Source: Isoetes engelmannii
Lineage: Eukaryota; Streptophyta; Lycopodiopsida; Isoetales; Isoetaceae
Reading direction: 5' to 3'
Assembly (NCBI GenBank): GCA_011763485.2
Contig: JAANSK020267493.1
Span: 1 to 21,564, forward strand
Length of the DNA stretch: 21,564 nucleotides
Shown here: piece after piece, positions 1 to 9,800 of the stretch
Position numbering within the stretch: the first letter of the stretch is position 1
How the letters are laid out: every line of letters begins with the position of its first letter
Position numbers and translations under genes: made by a program
The notes under the pieces: model-generated
Seen by the model: only the letters and a program-made list of their open reading frames with translations
What the model was told of the DNA's origin: nothing
Database searches by the model: none

Positions 1-110
1 GCTCCAGGATACAAATGCAAGAGCAACTGCTGACTGGTTAGCCGAACCCCAAGCCGAGCCTGGACCCAGTCCCAGGCGGGCTGCTATATTTATTATTCTC
101 AATATACATT
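1..110 (+). pseudogene. Possible tail of an RNase H-like domain (retroelement relic)
   Basis: One open frame entering from the left edge reads ...DTNARATADWLAEPQ..., which resembles the end of plant RNase H domains, where an Asn-x-x-Ala-Asp-x-Leu-Ala motif closes the fold. It runs on a few dozen codons into AT-rich sequence. A LINE-type or other retroelement tail would fit. Only the edge is visible, so the family is not settled. Confidence 0.25.
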
Positions 111-515
111 CTTTATTTTGTTTATTGTGTATCCTATTAATTTAATTTAATTTAGTAGTTTAACGTCATACCCTTTTTGTGGATACACTTTTTGTTTCTA
201 ATATTTGCCTTTAACGTTATTTGCACTTTCATCGTCATATAGCACACTCAGGCTTTTGGCGCCTGCTTTAAATTCCCATTTTCTAGTCTCTTAAGATAGT
301 TGCAATATAAAAGTGATTACACTTAGTCTCAGTATGAATATTTAGGATTGTGATATGATGATGTTTAGCTAGTTAGTCATAAAGCCATGAAGATCGCATT
401 CTATGATGCATATAGATGCTGGTTATACATTTATTTTATCCCGATGCAATATCGTTTTGATATTTTCCAGATTGAGATTTTACACTCTCAGTTAAAAAGA
501 GCCAAAGGTCGGGCT
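111..515. other. AT-rich DNA without recognisable gene
   Basis: The stretch is AT-rich, with a short run of the repeat TTTAA near 140-160 and no open frame of note. It could be the untranslated tail of the retroelement relic at the left edge, but nothing in it proves that. Confidence 0.4.
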
Positions 516-737
516 GAATACATCTGATTCCCAGGTCTATGCTGACTTTATGACTATGTGTACTAAGTGCTAGATGGAATTCAACGTGCATCGATTTCCA
601 AAGCTTGATTATGTGGGATGATCCATGAATACATCTGATTCCCAGGTCTATGCTAACTTTATGACTATGTGTACTAAGTGCTAGGCGGAATTCAACGTGC
701 ATCGATTTCCAAAACTTGATTATGTGGGATGATCCAC
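516..737. repeat. Tandem pair of 111-bp units
   Basis: Two head-to-tail copies, 516-626 and 627-737, begin with GAATACATCTGATTCCCAGG. They differ at about four positions (for example GCTGAC against GCTAAC, and CTAGATGG against CTAGGCGG). The antisense open frame over this stretch only reflects the duplication and is not taken as a gene. Confidence 0.9.
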
Positions 738-831
738 CAAATTTGAGATTTGGGCTTTTGTATTTGATACTTGAGTATTCAGTGCTGATTCGGTAAGGAG
801 ATCAGCAAGAGGGAACTCTCGGATTTGTGGC

Positions 832-1130
832 ATGTGTGAAGAAAAAAAAGTACGTCTAGGTCGTGAAAAAAACTCAGGTTTGAATCCGAATTTGAAGGTT
901 GCACCCGCATGGATGGACTGGATGCAAGAAAATGGAGGAGAATCGACAATACACGACATACAGGGCCTTTGTACTTCTGCTGGAGTCACATCTGCTGGTT
1001 TTCCTTCTAACCTCATATGATAGTGCATGACCGTGATTATCAATATTCAAGTCCTCATGTAGGGGAGATATGGCACACCATCATCATGACACACAAAGCT
1101 TTAACGCTTCCTCCAGAATACATGGTTAAG
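832..1130 (+). other. Coding-like segment of unknown identity
   Basis: An open frame at 832-1020 encodes 62 residues with a balanced composition (contains KVAPAWMDWMQENGG). A second frame at about 1024-1125 reads on through VGEIWHTIIMTHKALTLPP to a possible splice donor, ATG|GTTAAG. The two frames do not join directly and I recognise no family. It may be a relic of a repeat or gene. Low-GC neighbours on both sides make the moderate GC here stand out. Confidence 0.2.
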
Positions 1131-1439
1131 TTTTGTATGCATATTTCCCTTCTTTTTATCTTCTACGGATCTTCAATTTCATTACAGTTTCATCAAACTA
1201 AAGTAATGGCCATAGGCAAGTGTTGTTTCCTAGGTTGGGATCTCTGTTGTTGGTGGAACACATATGCGTAGAACAATAGTGCCTTCTTAGATATAACATG
1301 TCAAATTTCTTATTACTTAAACTAATACTAGCAAAAACATAAGGAATATAACATGTGCATTTGAAGATAGATAGAAAAATGAAGATATAGTGCAACAATA
1401 TAGAAGAGATTTTGAAACATTTAATCTAAATGATAACTT

Positions 1440-1570
1440 TTATATATTATTGATCACAAAAATGTTATTGCCATTTGCACCAAATACCCTGTTTCTTTTG
1501 GGGTATTTTTTGGAATAATTGCAAACTTGAGGGGTATATTTGGAACTTTCCCTAAAACAATTTACATTGA
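1440..1570. repeat. Possible degenerate foldback/MITE remnant
   Basis: The arms CCAAATACCC and GGGGTATTTTTTGG face each other across a short spacer, and a further GGGGTATATTTGG lies downstream. The phrase CTTTCCCTAAAACAA near 1543 recurs at about 6464 inside the clear MITE at 6327-6527, so the two may be distantly related. Ends and target duplication are not visible. Confidence 0.3.
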
Positions 1571-2540
1571 CGTTGCAGAAATAGACATTATTCACTACCA
1601 GCAGCAGGTAGACCAACAATGCAGGACAATGTTTTAAATTTGAAAGTAGACATTATTACCTTAAAGGTAACCCCTAGTGCTACAACAGTAATAAAGTTTA
1701 TTTCTTTCATGGCCATGTGGCCATGGCCAAAATGGCTCGTGCATGCTATGTAGAGGTGTCTGTAAAACAAGGTTTGGCAAGTGTTGGTAGAACAAGCAAC
1801 TGAGGGATATTTAAGACCAAAAAGATTGGCGTTAGTGTGCGCTGCCTCCTTTGCAATAGATCATGTGCTTCCATTTTTCCTAGCTACACAGTTGCCGGGT
1901 AGCTCGACAAGACCCTGGAATGATCAGATGCTTGCAGATCCGAAACTTTGGCAAGTTTTGGCATAAGTTCACTGTTATATTGATCCAAAAATTAGAAAGT
2001 TCCAGTTAGATAAGTAGATGGTAAACCAAGCCAAAATATGCCATGGGAATAAAACAAGAAAAGTTCTTTGGCATCATGTCAAATCAAACACAAAGGATGT
2101 AATATATCATACCAACATGTACACCCCAAAATATGTCTAACTCAAGACAACGATTCTATTTTCCAATATGTCTATGCCCCAAAATATTCAATTCAATACA
2201 AAATAAATTATTATATTCAAGACTACTCAATTAAACGCCCCTAAATTCATTTATGCACTTTAAATTTAAGAAACCAACTAGACAAGAAGTCCTTAGAAAT
2301 ATATTGCATATGATAATATATCCATGAATTATTTGTTCTTGCAATGCAAATTTTTTTTTTGTTGCTCACCTTAAGCTTTGTTAGTTTCTTGCATTCATTT
2401 TGCTTTCTAGATCAATGATTCTTGATTTCTTTCTTTGACAATTTTAACAACAAAACTAACTAGAAAAGCAAATCGTGCAAGCATTAATATGTGACGTTGC
2501 TGAAAGTTGCACACGTGAACGTTAAAGACCAAGTAAAAAC
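1571..2540. other. Intergenic DNA, no assigned gene
   Basis: A 61-codon open frame at 1781-1966 (+) has a plausible protein composition but matches nothing I recognise. About 35-40 bases near 1650-1690 recur imperfectly at 2588-2630, with the shared core AACCCCTAGTGCTACA. The rest is AT-rich with no further structure seen. Confidence 0.4.
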
Positions 2541-2544
2541 ACAT

Positions 2545-2586
2545 GCTAGAAAATTAGCCCGGCAACGCCGGGCACACATTTACTAG
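2545..2586 (+). mobile_element. Helitron-type 3' terminus
   Basis: A perfect 7-bp hairpin, GCCCGGC-AAC-GCCGGGC at 2557-2573, is followed 9 bases later by CTAG at 2583-2586 and then a T. Plant Helitrons end with a GC-rich hairpin about 10 bases before CTRR and insert between A and T, so this fits their right end. The element body would lie to the left. I could not find a convincing 5' TC start, and no Rep-helicase coding is visible, so a non-autonomous or truncated copy is likely. Confidence 0.6.
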
Positions 2587-2633
2587 TTATTACCTTATAA
2601 AGGCAACCCCTAGTGCTACAGCAGTAATGAATA

Positions 2634-2757
2634 TTTGATTTATTGGATATTCCATATTTGATGCCTAATCAAAGGCCACTAAGATTTTGAGATAAAATAT
2701 GCCTGCAAGAGGCAATGGTGCAAAACAGACATATGATTGAAGGGCAGAAAAAAGCCA
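2634..2757 (+). repeat. Dispersed repeat, copy 1
   Basis: This stretch matches 20909-21031 in the same orientation over about 120 bases with scattered differences. Shared blocks include AATCAAAGGCCA, ATTTTGAG, CAATGGTG and ATGATTGAAG or ATGGTTGAAG, and both end in an A-rich GCAGAAAAAAGCC-like run. The family is unknown. Confidence 0.65.
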
Positions 2758-2887
2758 AGGGAAAAAAAAAGGCAAATGTCCATCGTGGCTCTCGCCGGAA
2801 TCAGAGGCTGCATCCGCTGAGGAACAGGGCAACACGAGCCTCCACGGCCAACAAGGCCTCACCAGACCCCAGCAACGCTGCCAAGAA

Positions 2888-3148
2888 TAGATTCATATTG
2901 CCCCAGTCTAGAGATATTATTCTATCATATTCATCGCAAGAAATCGCTGCCCACTTGCAAGGGCCTGAATTTGCTTCTTTCCAATCATCTAAATGCTCAA
3001 ATTCATGCATCAAATTGTTTTTCGAAGCAAGAAGGCTGGACCCATCTCAAGAAATTGCTTCGACATAATACCAGTGCAAATTTACAGCTAAAATGGCGAG
3101 GATAAAGCTTAGAAAGGATCCGGTGGCTTGGATTTGAGCACCCATCAT
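2888..3148 (-). pseudogene. LRR receptor-like kinase relic: signal peptide plus LRRNT cap
   Basis: Read on the minus strand from the ATG at 3148, 87 codons give MMGAQIQATGSF, a hydrophobic stretch (LSFILAILAV), and VEAIS, which together look like a signal peptide. A single TGA follows where plant receptor kinases usually have Pro in AIS-P-DG. Then come DGSSLLASKNNL, DDWKEANSGPCKWAAISCD and RIISLDWGNMNL. That is the LRRNT_2 cap of plant LRR receptor kinases, with its W-x(8)-C-x-W-x(4)-C pattern. Homology stops at about 2888. No LRR repeats, membrane segment or kinase domain follow, so about 1 kb or more of the parent gene is missing. The frame is otherwise open, which suggests a fairly recent fragment. 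The N-terminal DG-LL pattern recalls FEI-like kinases, but the subfamily is not certain. Confidence 0.8.
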
Positions 3149-4210
3149 AAAAAAGACGAATCCAGAAGCAAAAACTCTCTAGATTCTGAGAGACATGCGT
3201 TTGCTTGTGCTGCAGGTTTCTATAAATTGGGGCTGCAGAAATTGTAATTACAGACATAAATTCTTGGAGGGCCTTTACTGCTTGCGTCAACAAACCGGAA
3301 ATGACTTGCTCTTTAAAATACAGCTTTGGGTTTAGAAACGAATTGCTCTTTAAAATACAGGAGCTGCTCTTCTTCCAGCCATGGCCATGGCCAGCATCAG
3401 TGCAGACCTGAACCCACAGAGCAACATCTCCTTCAAAACAATAGTCCAGCTCTCCCTGCGCATCTTCTCAGGCAGGCCGGCCTGCAGCCGAACTCCTGGG
3501 CATGCCAGGAACACCTGTCTCCACCACAAACACATTCTAAAACCGCACCTTTGGCCCAGAAACTCCTCCCAGATTGAACGAATACGGATTCCAGCCGAAA
3601 CCTTTGTATTCAATTAAACTGCTCAAAACCTCGCAAATCTACGGATTCTCATACTATACGCCCACAGAACCATATGCCACACCATTGCGAGAAATACGCC
3701 CACAACGCCAAAATGAACACATTGAACATATTGAAGTTTATTTCTTTCGTGGGAAAAACGGGAATGCCGTTAGGTTTTGCTGGAGGCAGGGTTTGGCCGC
3801 TTAAAAGCAGGTCGACAATGGCGATGGAGGTTGAAATAAGGCGCTCGCTGGTCGAAGCTACGCCTATAGAAGGTCACTGGCCTTACAACCGATTGGTGGA
3901 GCCTTAGAACCGATTTCTGGATCAAGGATTTTTAGGATTTTTTGTATTTCTTGCTTGTCTGATTACTGGTTCTCTTGGGTTCAAATCCCACATAGAAGAG
4001 GTGGCTTGAAGTTTGGATTGCCAAGGCTTCGGATTTTGTACAAAACAGAGCTCTATTTGTTCTATTCAGCTTCTGCCATTTCTTTTTTGCTATAATTTCT
4101 TGTCTTCAAGCTTGTGTTTTTATTCTTAGTTGCTTTCGTAGTAAAACACAGGGCCGGAAGAGGCCATGGATTTTCGCAAGGCTACATGGCTATGTTCTTG
4201 ATTTCCGACT
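3149..4210. other. GC-moderate DNA, no recognised gene
   Basis: A direct repeat of 18 bases, TTGCTCTTTAAAATACAG, sits at 3306-3323 and 3343-3360. An open frame at 3381-3617 (+) starts MAMASISADLNP and has no known relative; the opposite strand is open as well, so it is not called a gene. The region before 4214 could be an untranslated first exon of the transporter, because CTTGTAAGT at 4211-4219 is a good splice donor, but no transcript evidence can be seen. Confidence 0.35.
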
Positions 4211-6248
4211 CTTGTAAGTGTTGCCCGGAACTTGTTCTTTCGTGTGTTGAAATCTAATTTTTGATGAGAAGAGCTCCGTATAGTTTCATTGTAGACCATT
4301 CGGTTCGCAAGACTATTTTCCCTGATTTTTTCTCATGAAAATAGCAGCACCAGTTTGCAGGGTTTTGTTGTGAAAACTGTGTGCTGACCTCTAACGTGGA
4401 AGATTTCATGGAATTTTCCACGACCAGGGGGCCATGGAATAAAGATTAATGCTACAAATCATTCTTGGCAAGGTCCGTATGGTAGCTGCATACTACAGGA
4501 GCTGATGAATATTGGACTTGGTGAATGTCTGGGGTCTGCTTTGGATAGTAATACTTCTTAGTGTGGTCTACATTATATGTTAATTGCAGTTACTATAGAT
4601 TTATTTGAACATATTGACGAGCAGAAGAGTAGTGAAACAATTGACGATGATAGGTATTGCTGCGATCAATCTTGAGGATGATGGCACTTTCATTTGTTTT
4701 GTGTTAGTTGAACCCTCTAGAGGAGAATTCCCTTTATTGCAAATATTCCAATGCCAAGCGAGTTGCATGCCGTCAAGAACACTTTAGATACATTGAGCCT
4801 ACATTCTTTTGCACATTACTCTTCTTAAAAAGCTCAGCAAAGAAATTGTTCTACATCGAAGTTACTATAATTACCTAGCGTAGTTCTGATGATATAAACC
4901 GCGTAAGCTATAGGATTCAATAATTAACCAATTGAGTCATGGTCACTAACATTTATTCTTGGTGTTTTGACAGAAATGAAATGCCTCATTTTTGTAAGAG
5001 TGATGCAGATCATTACGAACATCAAGTTCTACTATTCACAAAAGTATGTACCTGACTTAGAAGTTTTTCTGGCTACAATTTATTTTATCGATCTTCATGT
5101 ATGTATCTCTGTGCAAGGCATTTGTTTTCTGCTTTTCTCAGGGCATAAGTTGAGAGCCATCTCAATCCGAAGTTCCAACGTTCAGCTCCTTTTTGGAATG
5201 TTGTGTTGTTTGGATATGAGATATTTAATGACAGTCTGCCATTACATTTGACCAGTATACATTAAACTTAAAATTCTTCCGATCAGAAGACATTTTTCTG
5301 CTGTACACGGCACTTTTCACACATCATCCAAAGGCTTTGGCATATATAAGCATATGTCCTTTCATATCATAATAGCCTTTCCCTTTTTATGACCAACAGA
5401 CAGATAGGAACATTAATCATAATATGTTGGTGCGCAGATCATGCCCTCCAATATTTCGTGCAACATACCTTGGATATTAGGAGCAGCAGCGTTAGCCATA
5501 AGTTTTTAGAATCGGATTCTCCAGCAAGGATTGTAGCTCTCTGATTTGGCACTTAATTTCCAGGTTCTTGCATGAGCCATTGTTTCCTGTACAGAGTTAA
5601 CATTAGCTGTGTCTTTTTACATCCATTCAATCCTTTCGACCAGAAACAAATAAACTAAAATATTTATTTATTGTCCATAAAAGAACATTTAGAATGTAAT
5701 ATATAGGGTTCTTTGACATGAGGATTCCCACCTAGATTGGCCACATAATTGCCACTTTCTTGGAATAGACCTGAGTGACATGGATTAGTTGTTTGTCACA
5801 TTTTTGGAATGGCACTGTTCTAGACCTAAGTGACATGGATTATTTGTTTGCAGACCTATAGCCTAAAATCAAACACCAATGAGTTGTGTATGCAAAACAA
5901 ATCTCATATGTTGATAAAGATGGATCATGTCTGAACATTGAATTGGAATGAAAATGCAATCTTGCAAGTCCAATTACACCTCCAAGAAACTTGAAAATTG
6001 CATTCTATGTTGTTCTCTTATATCCTAACCTTCTAAAACAGAGGTGGTGTTGACATCATAGTTCTCCAAAGCTTATAGGCTGTTCTGCGACTCTCATAGT
6101 GGCCCCAAGCCAATAAATGTATGTAACACAAGGAATGCTATTGTCTGACTTACCCCCTCCACGTGTACAGTTGCTGAAAGCATCAATGGTCCTCTCTATG
6201 TTCTGGCTGGATCAATATGACACAGAGCTCAACAAACCCAATTTGAAG
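4211..6248. other. AT-rich intergenic or 5' intron region
   Basis: No gene is recognised over about 2 kb. Small open frames at 4605-4787 and 4967-5251 (+) lack known motifs. A direct repeat of about 30 bases occurs at 5766 and 5821 (TAGACCTGAGTGACATGGAT and a near copy), with a period of 55. If the transporter has a 5' untranslated exon near 4.2 kb, this stretch would be its intron. Confidence 0.35.
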
Positions 6249-6869
6249 TTATTTTTGTGTGTACACATCTTTTATGCCAATATTTGACTGCAGCATTATA
6301 TAGTTTCAGAGAGATTCGTCAAAATCAGGGCAAATTGTAAAATGCCCCTATCTATTTGCAAAATTGTGAAAATGCCCGTGTTTCAAAGGTATTTTTGATA
6401 AAATAACCATCTGTTATTTTCTGATTATCCAAATAGGATAAATTGTAAATGAGGATGATATCTTTCCCTAAAACAAGGGCATTTTCACAAGCTTGCACAT
6501 AAATGAGGGCATTTTACAATTTCCCCTTAAAAGTAAACACACGGGCTGGACAACCTTTGAACTAAGTATGTGGATGAAGGCTTCATTATGTAGGTGTTGT
6601 CTTGGCTAGCGTCAAAGAAACTAACGTGGTCTTTAATCTGTATGTATAGCAAAATTTGTGGAACTAATCACACGTTTATGCCTAATGTTTGGATTAAACC
6701 ATATGTCTCACATTTTCTATGAGCATTGCTTTCCATTACTTGAATTGCAAGCAATTCTAATTGTTCTGCTTATATAGGGCCCATTTGAATTTGAAGATCC
6801 ACAATTGGAGCAGGAGGTGCAGTTGTTATGCTTCTTGTGCTTTTCCTGTTCCTATTATTTTGGTCTGTG
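6249..6869 (+). pseudogene. Damaged duplicate of transporter intron 1 and start of exon 2
   Basis: 6778-6869 matches the first 90 or so bases of exon 2 of the transporter (7506 onward). Both follow a splice acceptor (CTTATATAG here, CTTATGTAG in the gene), and the shared coding blocks include ACAATTGGAG, AGGAGG and TTTTGGTCT. Two extra bases after GAAGAT shift the frame, so the copy cannot encode the exon. Upstream, 6249-6286 matches intron 1 at 7226-7262, and 6700-6777 resembles the end of intron 1, so the duplication covers intron plus partial exon. A MITE lies inside it. The copy stops 27 bases before the transporter's start codon, and no second exon 1 is seen. It may be transcribed as 5' leader. 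Confidence 0.8.
6327..6527. mobile_element. 201-bp MITE with 51-bp inverted arms
   Basis: The left arm, 6327-6377, starts AGGGCAAATTGTAAAATGCC and pairs with the right arm, 6477-6527. The two arms agree at most positions, and the roughly 100-bp centre is AT-rich and non-coding. Long arms with no coding fit a plant MITE or foldback element. I see no clear target duplication, so the superfamily is open. It sits 370 bp before the transporter's ATG and interrupts the duplicated intron. Confidence 0.85.
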
Positions 6870-6896
6870 ACACATCAAGTACCTGATTGACGGAAG

Positions 6897-9800
6897 ATGG
6901 AGGAGGCAGCAGAAGCTGCAGATCCTTCCATGTCACGTAACAAGCAGCTCTCGTTGCTAGTTTCAGAAGACTCTCTGCTTTGGAAAGATGAAAAATCTCC
7001 CCTTATACGCCAAGCCATATCTTTCCATGACCAGGATAATCTAACTATTGCCACTCCTCGAGCACGTCAGTTGCCTCATGCATTTCAGGTCCAACAGGGT
7101 GCGAACTTGGTGAATACCATTCAATTGGTGGGACTGACATTCTTCTGTGTATGTGGGGTGAGTAGTCTGCATCCATTGTTCACACCTTTATCTCATTTTG
7201 TCTAAGACAAGCACCAGCTCCCAAGCTATTTTTGTGAGCACAAATTTTCGTGCCAACATTTGTGAGTATACAGTAAAGGATTTATTTGTATAAACTTTAA
7301 CTAAGATTCAAACTAACTTGTGGCTGTCTAGCCTCCAATAAAATTGGTTATTCCATCTAGCTCAATTGGATCCTTTAATTTGTATTTTATGCCAATGTTG
7401 CAATGGATAAGTGAATACATGATTGAAATGAATGCATGGCATTTTCCATTAGACTTTCTATTGTGCCTTGAATGTAACTAATTTTGATTGTTTCGGCTTA
7501 TGTAGGGTCCATTTGGCTTTGAAGACACAATTGGAGAAGGAGGCGCAGTTCTGATGCTTGTTGGGCTTTTCTTGTTCCCATTGTTTTGGTCTACTCCCCT
7601 TGCTTTGATGACAGTAGAGCTGTCGTCTATGATTCCAGAAAGTGGAGGGCATGTGTTGTGGGTATACAGGGCCTTTGGTCCTTTCTGGTCCTTCGTCAAT
7701 GGCTTTTATGCATTCACAGGAAATGTTCTGGATAATGCACTGTATCCAGTACTTTTTGTTGAGTATTTGTCAGCTCTTCTCTATGAGAAATCTGGTCATA
7801 TCTCCACTGGATCGACCTTTGTGATAAAGATATTGGTGCTGTTTTTGGCCACAATCTTGAATGTCTTTGGCATCGGCATTGTGGGTGAGCATTAGGTCTT
7901 TAATTTCACATTCTAACAAGTAATTTGTTTCTCCTACATCTTGCATTTGGGATTGGTCTTGTGCCAAAGCGGCTTGGGACATGTACTTATTTGTCGATAC
8001 TGGTATTGAAGAAGACTATAAGAAAAGCGTAGACTATTAACATTTAGGCTGTCCATGCTTTGAGGGAAAAGGAAATATTGCACAGGAGAGACCATGGCTT
8101 TTACAAGCGATATTTACACCTCTTAACTTTTGCTTTCTGGTGCCCAATCCATTTAATGCTTTGACTGTTGCGTTGCAGATATTGCCTCTTCATAGCACTG
8201 GTCAATTTCTTACCAATTGATCGAAGCCATCAGATTGGTTCTTTTTTATTAGCATCATTAAGAATTCCTTTCGAAAAGGAAAGGGAGAGAAAAAAGAATT
8301 TGTCTGATCTATCTTGAACTTAGTAGCTAAAGAAAAAAAATTCAATGCTTACAGGCTTTTTATTTGTGGGCATAATGCATCATGTATTATATTATAACAA
8401 GGTACGGTTTTCCTGTTTCTATTCAAAACTCACATGTTAGTTGCTTGCAGGAACTGTTGTAGTTGTTTTGGCAGTTGCTGTCCTAGCCCCATTCATTACT
8501 ATGACAATATTAGGCTTGCCACATCTCAACTTTAAATGGGCTAATGCAAATATTCCGAAATCCATGAACTGGGGGAGATTTTTGACACTCTTGCTTTGGA
8601 ATACATCAGGGTTTGTCAGTTTACCTATCCTTTTTGTAGGTTAACTTGAGCATATATTTTAGTTGTGGACTAAATGGCATTATAATAACTGAATGTAAGA
8701 AACGCTTGTAGACTCATGAACCAAATGTATTCTAGCTGACAAATAAAAGGGAGTAAGAATGGCAGATGGACATATTTTGTTTGGATCAAGCACCTCCTCT
8801 TATGGGTCTTTTGTAGACGTGAATAGATTTTTCTTTCTTTCCTTCTCTATCTCATCCTATTCATCAAGATTGCTGAAGACAACTGTTTTGTTCCCTATTA
8901 GTGACAAATGAATGGTTTGTCGGATTGTTAGAGTATGATGATGACTGTGCATGCTGAATCATTCATCTTGTTGCTGACATGGCTTTCTATATACTAGCCA
9001 TAGTCACTCTCATTCTAGTTAGTTCTTCACTAGGAACTTAGCGCTTCACACTGGTTTGTTTTTCTCTATTCCTTCATAGTCATAGAGCGCCAACACGGAT
9101 AAACACTAATTTTTAGCTCTTCAATAATGTTTAGTAATGTATTAATAATAATAGGCTCTAATATACAGCCTTGACAGTTTTGATGCAGCTGGAACCTTTG
9201 CATCTGAAGTAAGGAATCCTGGCTATTCGTATCCACGAGCAATGTTCATCTCCGTAATGCTTATTTCTGCTGCTTTCGCTCTCCCTTCTGTGATTGGAGT
9301 CAGTGTCCTTCCAAACTATGCATTATGGAGAAATGGGACTTTTACATTAGCAGCAAAACTTATAGGTGGAAATTCCTTAAAAGTAATACTCTAATCTCCA
9401 TATGCTAAAATGCATGTCTTATTATTGTTGTCATTAGCAGTAATAATGTGTTCTTTCCAGGTGTGTATGGGGCTTTCAGAAACTCTTGGTGCATTGGGTT
9501 TGTTGTTAACACGACTTTGTACGAGCTCCAGAATCATGTATGGGATGGCTGTTGTTGAACAGGTAATCAAGCCATCATTGACCAACAATAGTGTAGTTCT
9601 GCCATTTAGCACAATCCAATCTAGTGTTCTGTATGTCATTTAAAGAATGGATCTTTTTGAAAGAAAAATGGTTTGTAGAAATTGAAATACTCAGCCATTT
9701 GTTGGTTTCAATAACATGTATTGGTGCATCTTACTATTGACAAAGATAAAGCTAGTTGCATAACACTCTACATTTCCTTTTCTAAGGAATTAGCTACTGT

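Noticed and set aside
436-702. Antisense 88-codon frame with an internal repeat
   Set aside because: It merely mirrors the 111-bp tandem duplication; no known motif.
3326-3617. Overlapping frames on both strands with ATG starts
   Set aside because: Both strands are open because of moderate GC; neither product resembles a known protein and no splice partners are evident.
3975-4010. T-arm-like TGGGTTCAAATCCCA, suggesting a tRNA gene
   Set aside because: No matching acceptor stem, D arm or anticodon arm could be folded around it.
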